DNA of 11,593 nucleotides from CAZLLV01 sp964560325. Its GTDB lineage: Bacteria; Acidobacteriota; Thermoanaerobaculia; Multivoradales; DATKCC01. Below, piece after piece: positions 1 to 6,795 of this stretch; within the stretch, counting starts at the first letter, position 1, and each line of letters begins with the position of its first letter. Position numbers and translations under genes: made by a program. Location of the stretch: contig CAZLLV010000236.1 of the NCBI GenBank assembly GCA_964560325.1, positions 1 through 11,593 of the forward strand, in the 5' to 3' direction. The notes beneath the pieces are model-generated. The model was not told the DNA's origin, did not search any database, and saw only the letters and a program-made list of their open reading frames with translations.

Positions 1-531
1 CTGGCGCTCGCGGTCGCGGGCGTGGGTCGCGGCAGCCGGCTCTACCGCGAGCTGGTCGACGAGCGGCAGCTCTGTGCCTGGATCGCGGTCGGGCTCGCCG
101 AGGCACCCGACCCGGGAGCGATCACGGTGAGCGCCGAGACGCTCCCGGGCGGCGACCCGCGGGAGGTCGAGGCGGAGGTCCTCGGGCAGCTCGCGGGGAT
201 CGTCTCCCGCCCCCCCGGCCGTGGCGAGATCGACCGTGCCCGGGAGGTGCTCTACGCCGACTGGATCTTCGGCCACGAGAAGATCTCGCAGCAGGGGCTG
301 ACGGTCGGCTCCGACCAGACCTTCTTCCGGCGCGGCTGGGCCGAGGAGCAGGTCCGGGCGCTCGCCGCGGTCGAGCCGGACGCGGTGCTCGCGGCCGCCG
401 AGACCTACCCCCACCCCGCCCCCTGGCGCGCGGGGGCGAGCGGCCTGGGCGGCGCCGTCCTCGGCTGGGCGCTGCCGCCGGGCGGCGCGATCGAGATGGA
501 GACCGAGCCGGTCCGGGGTGCCGGGTCTTGA
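1..531 (+). CDS. M16 family zinc peptidase subunit, C-terminal part (5' end outside window)
   Basis: The frame is open from base 1 to a TGA at 529-531, giving 176 residues, so the N-terminal domain is off-window and an internal ATG or GTG should not be taken as the start. The fragment opens with the glycine/serine-rich segment GRGSRLYRELVDERQL, which is characteristic of the C-terminal half of M16B (pitrilysin/processing-peptidase-like) proteins. A helical stretch follows, and then a segment that, by family knowledge, closes the substrate chamber. Where the family often has an R...GLAY motif, this copy reads ERQLCAWIAV without the tyrosine. In two-subunit M16 enzymes that pattern goes with the zinc-carrying catalytic subunit, so I infer that this gene carries HxxEH upstream of the window. 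It overlaps the next M16 gene by 4 nt, so the two are probably translationally coupled and form a heterodimer, most likely periplasmic. The family call is good; the catalytic assignment is inference. Confidence 0.85.
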   Translation: MALAVAGVGRGSRLYRELVDERQLCAWIAVGLAEAPDPGAITVSAETLPGGDPREVEAEVLGQLAGIVSRPPGRGEIDRAREVLYADWIFGHEKISQQGLTVGSDQTFFRRGWAEEQVRALAAVEPDAVLAAAETYPHPAPWRAGASGLGGAVLGWALPPGGAIEMETEPVRGAGS

Positions 532-1760
532 TCGAGGTCCGCCACGTCCCCGGCCCCGGGCTGATCGCCGTGCGCGCCTGGTGCGCCGGCGGCGCCCGCG
601 TCGAGACGGTGCCCGGCCTGGCGCTGGTCGCCGGCCGCTCGCTCTCCGAAGGCAGCCGCGCGCGCGACTGGCGCCGGATCGCCGACGACGCCGAGGCTCT
701 CGGCGCTTCGCTGTCGAGCGACGGCTCGTGGGAGATCCACGGTGTCAGCGTCGAGGCGCGGCACGGTCATTGGCGCGAGGCGCTCGACTGGGCGGTCGAG
801 CTCGCCGTCACGCCGTCGTTTCCCGAGGATCGCTGCCGCTGGATGGCGCGCCAGGCGGCGGCGGAGCTCGAGAGCCTGGCCGATCAGCCCGAGGTGCGCA
901 CCGCCTGGGCCTTCCTCGAGCACCTCTACGCGCCGCACCCGCGCGCCCGGCCGATCCACGGCACGCGCGACACCCTCGCCGGCCTGACCGCCGCCGACTG
1001 TGCCGGCTTCCACGCCGACGCGCTCGCGCGGGGGCTCGTGGTCCACGTGACCGGCGACGTCGATCCGGAGGGGGTGCGCGGGCACCTGGAAGGGCTGGGC
1101 GTACCCGGCGCCGCGGTGGCGTCCACGCCCGAGCCCCCTGCGCCGGCCGGCCTGGCGGAGCCGCGGCGCGAGGTGGCGCTCCCGCCGGGCGACCAGGCCC
1201 ACCTCTACGCCGGCTGTCTGACCGTGCCGGCCGCCCACCCGGACCGGCACGCGCTCGAGCTGCTCGGGGTCGTCCTCGGCGCCGGCGCCGGCCTCTCCGG
1301 GCGGCTGCCGGAGCGGGTGCGGGAGAGAGAGGGGCTCGCCTACTCGGTGCAGGTGCAGACCCTCGCCGGCGCCGGCCTCGACCCGGGGCGGCTGGCGGTC
1401 TACGTCGGCACCTCGCCGGAGACGGTCGAGGCGGCGGAGACGGCGGTGGCGGAGGAGCTGGCGCGCGTGCTCTCGGACGGGGTGAGCGCCGAGGAGGTCG
1501 ACGACGCCCGCTCCTACCTCCTCGGCCGCGAGCCGTTCCGGCGCGAGACGGCGCGCCAGTGGGCCGACCTCCTCGTCGTGTCGGCGCTCCACGGCATCCC
1601 CGAGCACGACGCCGATTGGCACCGCGAGCGCCTCGAAGCCCTCGACGCCCCGGCGGTCGCCGAAGCCGCCCGGCGGCACATCGAGCCGGCTCGGATGAAG
1701 GTCACGGTCGGCCTGCCGGACGCGCACCCGCTTTCGGACTCCCACCCCACGTCGTCCTGA
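528..1760 (+). CDS. M16 family peptidase-like subunit lacking the HxxEH zinc site
   Basis: This 410-residue protein has the two-lobed layout of M16 subunits. The N-terminal beta/alpha domain begins MIEVRHVPGPGLIAVRAW, and a second repeat follows from about residue 215. At the place where active members read GxAHxxEH, this protein reads G-L-A-L-V-A-G-R (residues 30-37). Both histidines and the glutamate are therefore replaced and zinc cannot be bound in the usual way. Near residues 256-280 it has RLPERVREREGLAYSV, the arginine/tyrosine-type motif that the non-catalytic partner supplies in heterodimeric M16B proteases. The start is a TTG inside the TTGA overlap with the upstream stop. No better start exists, and the homologous N-terminal beta strand begins right there. 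Together with gene 1 it probably forms an alpha/beta-type peptidase of the periplasm or envelope. No signal peptide is visible in this subunit, so secretion could depend on a region not recognised here, or the enzyme may be cytoplasmic. Confidence 0.88.
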   Translation: MIEVRHVPGPGLIAVRAWCAGGARVETVPGLALVAGRSLSEGSRARDWRRIADDAEALGASLSSDGSWEIHGVSVEARHGHWREALDWAVELAVTPSFPEDRCRWMARQAAAELESLADQPEVRTAWAFLEHLYAPHPRARPIHGTRDTLAGLTAADCAGFHADALARGLVVHVTGDVDPEGVRGHLEGLGVPGAAVASTPEPPAPAGLAEPRREVALPPGDQAHLYAGCLTVPAAHPDRHALELLGVVLGAGAGLSGRLPERVREREGLAYSVQVQTLAGAGLDPGRLAVYVGTSPETVEAAETAVAEELARVLSDGVSAEEVDDARSYLLGREPFRRETARQWADLLVVSALHGIPEHDADWHRERLEALDAPAVAEAARRHIEPARMKVTVGLPDAHPLSDSHPTSS

Positions 1761-1770
1761 TCGGGAGCGA

Positions 1771-1798
1771 AGGAGTGGGGGGAAGCGCGCCCCCTCCT
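1771..1798 (+). terminator. Possible weak terminator hairpin after the M16 operon
   Basis: Eleven bases after the M16 stop, an AGGA arm plus five Gs (a two-base bulge GT between them) can pair with five Cs plus TCCT, giving a 9-bp G/C-rich stem with an 8-nt loop. No T-run follows, because the PadR -35 box begins only two bases downstream. It may separate the M16 operon from the PadR unit, but the bulge and missing U-tract make this tentative. Confidence 0.3.
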
Positions 1799-1799
1799 C

Positions 1800-1828
1800 T
1801 TGACATCCCAGAGGAGAGCGCGAATAAT
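1800..1828 (+). promoter_or_regulatory. Sigma-70-type promoter of the PadR/ADOP unit
   Basis: A perfect -35 box TTGACA (1800-1805) is followed by a 17-bp spacer and AATAAT (1823-1828), a 5/6 match to TATAAT. The predicted transcript start is near 1835, about 27 nt upstream of the PadR start codon. The A/T-rich -10 stands out sharply in this GC-rich sequence. It lies in the correct place and orientation for the PadR gene. Confidence 0.75.
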
Positions 1829-1836
1829 CCTCTAGG
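1807..1836. promoter_or_regulatory. Candidate PadR operator: interrupted dyad over spacer and -10
   Basis: AGAGGA (1810-1815) and TCCTCT (1828-1833) form a perfect 6-bp inverted repeat around 12 bp. Two further outer pairs, CC at 1807-1808 and GG at 1835-1836, lie past one mismatch, making 8 of 9 positions symmetric. The dyad covers most of the promoter spacer, the -10 box and the likely start point. PadR proteins commonly repress their own operon by binding a dyad at the promoter, so autoregulation is the natural reading. Binding itself is inferred. Confidence 0.45.
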
Positions 1837-1844
1837 CAACCCAC

Positions 1845-1854
1845 AGGAAAGAGG
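1845..1854 (+). promoter_or_regulatory. Ribosome-binding site of the PadR gene
   Basis: AGGAAAGAGG is purine-rich. Its GAGG core (1851-1854) lies 7 nt before the GTG at 1862 and 10 nt before a second in-frame GTG at 1865. The spacing favours 1862 and argues against any start further upstream in this open frame. Confidence 0.7.
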
Positions 1855-1861
1855 CTACGCC

Positions 1862-2203
1862 GTGGTGAAGAATCCGTCCCCCATCCTCCAAGGCACCCTG
1901 GACCTCATGGTGCTCAAGACGCTCGAGCAGCTCGGGCCTCTGCACGGCTACGGCATCGCCCGCCGCATCGAGCAGGTCGGGCAGGAGCAGCTGATCGTCA
2001 ACCAGGGCACCGTCTACCTCTGCCTGACCCGCCTGGTCCAGAAGGGGTGGACCCGGGCGGAGTGGGGGCGCTCGGAGAACAATCGCCGGGCGAAGTACTA
2101 CTCCCTCACGGACGCCGGCCGCGAGCAGCTCCGGGCCGAGACCGAGAACTGGGAGCGGATCTCGGGAGTGATCGACCGGGTCCTCCAACCGGCGGCGGGA
2201 TGA
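1862..2203 (+). CDS. PadR family transcriptional regulator
   Basis: This 113-residue winged-helix repressor of the short PadR subfamily is usually found beside ADOP permeases. The open frame runs far upstream, but promoter, ribosome-binding site and homology all place the start at GTG 1862. The protein begins MVKNPSPILQGTLDLMVLKTL, the standard PadR N-terminus. LHGYGIARRI (residues 28-36) is the second helix, and NQGTVYLCLTRLVQKGW (47-63) contains the recognition helix. The wing is the SENNRRAKYYSLTDAG segment (71-86), close to the consensus for this subgroup. A C-terminal helix (about 87-110) should mediate dimerisation. It probably represses its own transcription and that of the downstream permease, which starts only 3 nt after its stop and in the same reading frame. 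The signal it senses cannot be told from sequence; relatives respond to small hydrophobic compounds or envelope stress. Confidence 0.93.
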   Translation: MVKNPSPILQGTLDLMVLKTLEQLGPLHGYGIARRIEQVGQEQLIVNQGTVYLCLTRLVQKGWTRAEWGRSENNRRAKYYSLTDAGREQLRAETENWERISGVIDRVLQPAAG

Positions 2204-2206
2204 GCC

Positions 2207-4924
2207 GTGGCGACCTTGCTGCGGGTGGCGATGGCGAAGATTCGCGGTTTCCTCCGTCCGGGCGACGGGGATCACGACTTCGACGAGGAGCTCGAGGCGC
2301 ATCTGGAGATGGCGACCGAGGACAAGATCCGCCAGGGGTTCTCTCCCGGCGAGGCGCGCCGCCAGGCCCGGATCGAGCTCGGCAATGTCGCGCGGCTCCG
2401 CGAGGCGGGGCGTGAGGCTCGAGGCCTGCCCTGGATCGGCCGCTCGTGGCTCGACGTCAAGCTCGGTCTCCGAATGCTCCGCAAGTCGTGGGGCTTGACC
2501 CTGGTCGCGGGCCTCGCGTTGACGGTCGTCATCGGCCTCGCCGCCGTCGCCTCCGACGTCCTGGCCGCCTTCGGCGGCACCGACCTCCCACTCGACGAGG
2601 GGGACCGCGTCGTGGCTCTGGAGATCCTCGACCTCGAGGCGGGCGACACGATCGGCGCCTCACCGCGCGAGCTCGAGCGGTGGTCGAGTGAGATGCGGTC
2701 GCTCGACGAGGTCGGCGCGTTCCGCACCGTCGAGCGGAACCTCCGGCTCGGAAGCTCCTCCGAGCCCGGACGGCCGGTGGAGGTCGTCGCGGTGGCCGAG
2801 ATGAGCGCCGCGGGGTTCCGGCTCGCGCGCGTCCCTCCGGTCCTCGGTCGTCCGATACTGCCGGACGACCAGCTTCCGGTGGCCGATCCGGTCCTGGTGA
2901 TCGGCGAGGAGGCTTGGCGGTCGCGCTTCGCCTCCGACCCCGAGATCCTGGGACGCCGGGTCCGGCTCGACGACACCGTCCACACCATCGTCGGGGTGAT
3001 GCCGGAGGGCTTCGGCTTCCCCGTCTTCCACCGTTTCTGGACGCCGCTGCGCGAGGGGGGGACGAACCTCGCCGGCGCCGACGACCTCGTCGTCTTCGCC
3101 CGGCTCGGGGCCGGCGTCACGACCGAGAAGGCCCAGGCCGAGCTCCGCCGGGTGGGCCGGGTAGACCGGGCATGGGACACCGCGGACGCTACGGCGGAGG
3201 AGGTCGTGCTCCGGGTCGTTCCCTACGCCACCGCCTTCACCGGTGAGCTGCCGCCTTGGATGGCGAGCCTGATCCTCGTCTTCTTCGCCCTCCTCCTCGT
3301 CCCACCCTGCATCAACGTCGCCCTCCTCGTCTACGCTCGAACCATCACCCGGCAGGGCGAGTTCGCGGCCCGGGTAGCGCTGGGTGCCAGCCGCTCCCAT
3401 ATCGTGGCGCAGCTCTTCCTCGAGATCCTGGTGCTGGCGGTGGGAGCCGGGGTGATCGGTCTGGGCGTGGCCCGGCTGGTCGTCCGGCTGATCCTCGCGG
3501 ACCTCGAGGCCCGCGGCGGCTCGATTCCCTTCTGGATGGACTTCAGGGCGTCCCCCCGGACGGCGGTCCTGATCGGTGTGCTCGCGGTCGTGGCGGCTCT
3601 CGTCGCCGGGGTCGTCCCGGCGCTCCGGGCCACCGGGCCTCGCATGCAGGCCGGGCTGCGCTCGCTCGGGGGACAGACTGCGGTCCGGCTGGGGCCGGTC
3701 TGGACCACGATGATCGTCGTCCAGGTGGCGTGCTCCTTCGCCCTCCTTCCGACCTCGGTCGAGATGACCTGGGGCACGCTGCGGTCCGGCCTCCTCGGTC
3801 CGGGGTTCCCCGCCGAGGAGTACCTGACGGCGCGGCTCGAAATGGATGCCTTCGGTCTGGCCGAGGATCCCGCGGCCGATTCGGCGGCAGGCGCTGCGCG
3901 CATCGCCGATCGACACGCCGAGCTCCTTCGCCGCCTGACTGCCGAGCCCTCGGTCGTGAATGCCACTCTCTCGTCGTCGGTCCCGTCGGAAGAGCCGTGG
4001 CTGCGGATCGAGACCGAGGAGGCCGAGGCGACGCGCGGGCTGTCGCCAGGGATCGAGGTCGGGGGCGACCGCGTCGTCCGGGTCAACCACGTCGACGATG
4101 CGTTCTTCGACGTCTTCGAGATCCGGCGCCTCACGGGCCGCTCCTTCGGCCCCGCCGATTTCGCCTCCGACGGGAATGCCGTCCTCGTCAACCAGTCCTT
4201 CGTCGACGAGGTCCTCGAAGGAGGCAATCCCCTGGGACGGCGAATCCGCTATCGCAGCCGCGACGCGCGAGAGGCAGCCTCGGAGACCCGGCCCGACCGC
4301 TGGTTCGAGATCATCGGTGTGGTGGCCGACCTCGAGGAGCACGCCAGCGAGCAGACCGTCTACCACGCGGCTCCGCCGGGCCATTCCTCGGCGGTCGGTC
4401 TAGCGCTCAGGGTTCGATCCGACTCGACCGCCGCCGCCCAAGCGCTCCGCGAGGTCACCTGGAAGCTCGATCCGGCGCTCCGCGTCACCCGTGTCCAATC
4501 GCTCGACCTGATCTACCGGCAGCACGCGGTCGGCAACTACGTGGGCGCGGCGGGACTCGTCGCCGCCACGCTCAGCGTGCTCCTCCTCTCGGCGGCGGGC
4601 ATCTACGCGCTGACGTCGTTCACGGTCAACCGGCGCCGCAAGGAGATCGGCATCCGTTCGGCGCTGGGCGCCCAGCCCTGGCGCCTCGTGGCCGGCATCC
4701 TCGGACGCGCCATGGGGCGGATCGGTCTCGGCGCCGCCGGCGGCATCGCCGCCGCCCTCCTCGTCGGGTACTACGTCCCGGTGGTCGACATGGGCGGATG
4801 GGAGGTTCCCGGAGTCATCCCCGCCGCGGCCGTTTTCGTCGGCCTGGTCGCCGCGCTCGCGCTCCTCGGTCCCGCTCGACGGAGCTTGCGCGTCGAGCCC
4901 GCCGACGAGCTCAGGGACGGTTGA
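2207..4924 (+). CDS. ADOP-family ABC transporter permease (duplicated MacB/FtsX type, no ATPase)
   Basis: This 905-residue inner-membrane protein belongs to the acidobacterial duplicated orphan permease type. Residues 1-80 are the cytoplasmic permease prefix, containing DEELEAHLEM and SPGEARRQARIELGN. TM1 follows at about 96-117, then a periplasmic MacB core domain to about 345. The first FtsX unit has TMs near 353-378, 404-424 and 452-472, with the conserved RVALGASRSHIVAQLF loop (389-404). The second half repeats the plan: one TM (about 501-517), a second periplasmic domain, then TMs near 778-800, 832-852 and 866-888 with RRRKEIGIRSALGAQ just after the first of these. It ends EPADELRDG, as relatives do. 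By analogy with MacB it should act mechanically across the periplasm on a lipid or peptide substrate, but no ABC ATPase gene is adjacent, so any energy partner would be encoded elsewhere. GTG 2207 is preceded only by a weak G-rich ribosome site and is probably translationally coupled to PadR. Confidence 0.92.
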   Translation: MATLLRVAMAKIRGFLRPGDGDHDFDEELEAHLEMATEDKIRQGFSPGEARRQARIELGNVARLREAGREARGLPWIGRSWLDVKLGLRMLRKSWGLTLVAGLALTVVIGLAAVASDVLAAFGGTDLPLDEGDRVVALEILDLEAGDTIGASPRELERWSSEMRSLDEVGAFRTVERNLRLGSSSEPGRPVEVVAVAEMSAAGFRLARVPPVLGRPILPDDQLPVADPVLVIGEEAWRSRFASDPEILGRRVRLDDTVHTIVGVMPEGFGFPVFHRFWTPLREGGTNLAGADDLVVFARLGAGVTTEKAQAELRRVGRVDRAWDTADATAEEVVLRVVPYATAFTGELPPWMASLILVFFALLLVPPCINVALLVYARTITRQGEFAARVALGASRSHIVAQLFLEILVLAVGAGVIGLGVARLVVRLILADLEARGGSIPFWMDFRASPRTAVLIGVLAVVAALVAGVVPALRATGPRMQAGLRSLGGQTAVRLGPVWTTMIVVQVACSFALLPTSVEMTWGTLRSGLLGPGFPAEEYLTARLEMDAFGLAEDPAADSAAGAARIADRHAELLRRLTAEPSVVNATLSSSVPSEEPWLRIETEEAEATRGLSPGIEVGGDRVVRVNHVDDAFFDVFEIRRLTGRSFGPADFASDGNAVLVNQSFVDEVLEGGNPLGRRIRYRSRDAREAASETRPDRWFEIIGVVADLEEHASEQTVYHAAPPGHSSAVGLALRVRSDSTAAAQALREVTWKLDPALRVTRVQSLDLIYRQHAVGNYVGAAGLVAATLSVLLLSAAGIYALTSFTVNRRRKEIGIRSALGAQPWRLVAGILGRAMGRIGLGAAGGIAAALLVGYYVPVVDMGGWEVPGVIPAAAVFVGLVAALALLGPARRSLRVEPADELRDG

Positions 4925-4949
4925 CGCCGGACGGGAGCGGTCGGGGCGG

Positions 4950-6746
4950 TCAGGCGCTCCGGGCGGAGGTTCCCCCCGGGTCGCCCGAGAGGATCCGCCA
5001 CCCGATCACCTTCTCGTCGATCTCGCGCAGCCGGTGGCTGATCAGCCGGCAGAGGAGCTGCAGGAACTCGAGCGACGCCTGCGAATCCATCGACAGCACC
5101 TCCTGCACCGTCGGCTGATCGAGCGCCAGGACCGTCAGCGGACCGCCGTGGGCACGCGCGTCGGCCGAGCGCGGCTCGCCGTCGATCAGCGACATCTCGC
5201 CGAAGAAGTCGCCGCGGTCGAGGATCGCGAGCGCCTCCTCGCCGCCTCCCGGGATGTACTTCGAGATCCGCGCGCGGCCCTCCAGGACGATGTACATTTC
5301 GTCCCCCTCGTCCCCCTCCTGGAAGAGGTAGGCGCCGTCGGGGAAGCGCTTCTCGCTCGAGAACGTCGCGAGCGTCATCAGCTCGGTGCGCGACAGCCCC
5401 TGCTCGCGGAAGAGACGGATCTTGTCGCTCGGCTCGACCGTCACCCGCTGCTCGCCGCCGTCGGGGCCGGCGGCTCGGCGCAGGGCCAGCACGTTCTCCG
5501 AGGCCGCCTCGCCGGCGAAAAACTCGCGGAGCTGCTCGTTGGTGGCGCGAATCTTCCGGGCGAGGCTGCGCCAGAAGCACCAGTAGAGTTGGACGGCGAA
5601 GTCCGGATCGTCCTCGGCCAGCCGGTCGAGCTCTTCGGCCTCCAGCCGCAGCACGCGCGAGGGCTCGCCGGCGCGCGCGTCGGCCGACCGCTCGCGCCGG
5701 GTGATGAAGCTCGCCTCGCCGATCAGCTCGCCCGGCCCGATCTCGCCCAGGGTGTAGGTGCCGTAGTGGGTCGGCCGTTCGACCACGATCCGCCCCTCCT
5801 CGACCAGGTAGAGGTCGCGGCCGGCGTCCCGGTGGGCGAAGAGGAGGCCGCCCACGTCGTGCACCTCCTCGCGCACCGCCTGCGTGAGGGCGAAGAGCTG
5901 CGTATCGGTCAGGTGCGACCAGATGGTCATCCGGCGCAGGCGCGCGGCGAGGTCGATCTGCCCGGCGGCCGGCCCGGTGGCGGCGCTCGACGCGGCCGAC
6001 GGCAGCGGCTCGGACAGCCCCTCCTCCTCCATGAACCGCTCGCGCTGCCACTCGAGCCGGTCGTAGGAGGTGTGGAGGTACTCCTGGCGCTCGTGGAAGA
6101 CGCGCGTCAGCTCGCGCTGCCCCCAGCCGAGGATCTGGCGCAGCGTCCTGATGCGGCGGCGCAGGCGCTCCGTCCCCTCGCGATCGCCGTCGTGGAGGAG
6201 CAGGAACGCGTGGACCGAGGAGCGTAGCGCCTCCTCCAGGTCTCGGCACTCGTAGCGCGCGCGGCCCAGGAGCTCCGCCGTCTCGCGGTCGAACGGGTTG
6301 TGGAGGAGGGCCTTTTCGAGCGCCTCGGCCGCCTCGCGCCAGCGCTTGCGGCGGAAGAGGATGCGGCCGTGCAGCTTGGCCGGACCGGGGCTCGCCGGGT
6401 CCTTCGCGGTCGCCACCTCCAGGCACTCGATGGCGCGGGCGTTCTGGCCCCGTTCGGCGTAGGTGTGGGCGAGGCCGAGGAAGTGCGCGGCGTCGATCGA
6501 GGCGCGCCGGAGCTGCTCGCGCACCAGCTCGCGCAGGCTCCGCGGGCTGCCGGTGCCGCCCTGGCGCTGCCGCTGCCGCGTGCGGGCGTCCGCCAGGCCG
6601 AGCTTGACGCCGACGTTCTTCGGATCGAGGCGCAGGGCGAGGAGGTAGAGATCGGCCGCGTCCTCGTAGCGCTCCCGTTCGGCGAAACGCCGGGCCAGGC
6701 CGACGATCTCGTCGACCTCGTGGGGCGGAAGCGGAGGAGCGCTCAT
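4950..6746 (-). CDS. TPR protein with two cyclic-nucleotide-binding domains
   Basis: A 598-residue cytoplasmic protein with no signal peptide or TM segment. Residues 10-45 and 85-190 form TPR-like helical pairs (for example YEDAADLYLLALRLDPKN and RWREAAEALEKALLHNPFD). A charged, probably coiled helix (about 195-245) and a low-complexity Ser/Ala linker (250-262) lead to two CNB domains. CNB1 (about 272-400) has GPGELIGEASF...RERSADARA; CNB2 (about 445-575) has GDFFGEMSLIDGEPRSADARA. Both keep the glutamate (E344, E517) and the arginine of the RSA triplet (R353, R526) that grip the ribose and cyclic phosphate in CAP and PKA regulatory subunits, so both could bind cAMP or cGMP. No helix-turn-helix, kinase or cyclase domain follows, which makes it unlike Crp/Fnr factors. 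It may be a nucleotide-controlled scaffold. The upstream extension of the open frame (to 6836) is low-complexity and crosses into the divergent gene, so I chose the ATG at 6746; no Shine-Dalgarno is visible. It converges on the ADOP gene across 25 bp. Confidence 0.88.
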   Translation of the reverse strand: MSAPPLPPHEVDEIVGLARRFAERERYEDAADLYLLALRLDPKNVGVKLGLADARTRQRQRQGGTGSPRSLRELVREQLRRASIDAAHFLGLAHTYAERGQNARAIECLEVATAKDPASPGPAKLHGRILFRRKRWREAAEALEKALLHNPFDRETAELLGRARYECRDLEEALRSSVHAFLLLHDGDREGTERLRRRIRTLRQILGWGQRELTRVFHERQEYLHTSYDRLEWQRERFMEEEGLSEPLPSAASSAATGPAAGQIDLAARLRRMTIWSHLTDTQLFALTQAVREEVHDVGGLLFAHRDAGRDLYLVEEGRIVVERPTHYGTYTLGEIGPGELIGEASFITRRERSADARAGEPSRVLRLEAEELDRLAEDDPDFAVQLYWCFWRSLARKIRATNEQLREFFAGEAASENVLALRRAAGPDGGEQRVTVEPSDKIRLFREQGLSRTELMTLATFSSEKRFPDGAYLFQEGDEGDEMYIVLEGRARISKYIPGGGEEALAILDRGDFFGEMSLIDGEPRSADARAHGGPLTVLALDQPTVQEVLSMDSQASLEFLQLLCRLISHRLREIDEKVIGWRILSGDPGGTSARSA

Positions 6747-6754
6747 CGGACGCT

Positions 6755-6768
6755 CGATGCTACCATCG
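6755..6768. promoter_or_regulatory. Dyad and candidate overlapping -10 boxes between divergent genes
   Basis: Only 49 bp separate the start codons at 6746 (minus) and 6796 (plus). In the middle lies CGATG-CTAC-CATCG, a perfect 5-bp inverted repeat with a 4-nt centre. It contains TAGCAT on the minus strand (6762-6757) and TACCAT on the plus strand (6761-6766), each a 4/6 match to the -10 consensus. The minus box would start transcription within a few bases of ATG 6746, suggesting a leaderless message. No convincing -35 box is seen. The site is plausible as a shared promoter/operator but weak. Confidence 0.3.
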
Positions 6769-6795
6769 GGCCTCCTCCGGCGGCCCCCACTCCCC

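Noticed and set aside
405..1844. A 479-codon open frame on the minus strand opposite the M16 gene
   Set aside because: It is arginine/glycine/proline-rich without recognisable domains and lies opposite a gene with clear family motifs. GC-rich DNA commonly leaves the antisense frame open.
518..1861. PadR fused to a long N-terminal extension in the same open frame
   Set aside because: The upstream part overlaps the M16 gene in another frame and is low-complexity. Promoter, ribosome site and PadR homology place the start at 1862.
2660..4384. A 574-codon open frame opposite the ADOP permease
   Set aside because: Low-complexity Asp/Arg/Gly/His composition, no plausible domain and no ribosome site. 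The sense strand encodes a full ADOP protein, so this is a shadow frame.
4925..4949. Terminator between the convergent ADOP and TPR/CNB genes
   Set aside because: The 25-bp gap is G-rich but I could not form a convincing stem within it.
4950..5100. Crp/Fnr-type DNA-binding domain after CNB2
   Set aside because: Only a short helix and a glycine-rich tail follow CNB2; there is no helix-turn-helix, so this is not a Crp-type transcription factor.
3256..5118. A 620-codon plus-strand frame overlapping the permease and the TPR/CNB gene
   Set aside because: Composition is dominated by arginine, proline and glycine, typical of a +1 shadow frame. It runs across two real genes on opposite strands.
5034..6227. 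A 397-codon plus-strand frame opposite the CNB domains
   Set aside because: The minus strand carries convincing CNB and TPR motifs. The plus frame has no domain and only mirrors codon bias.
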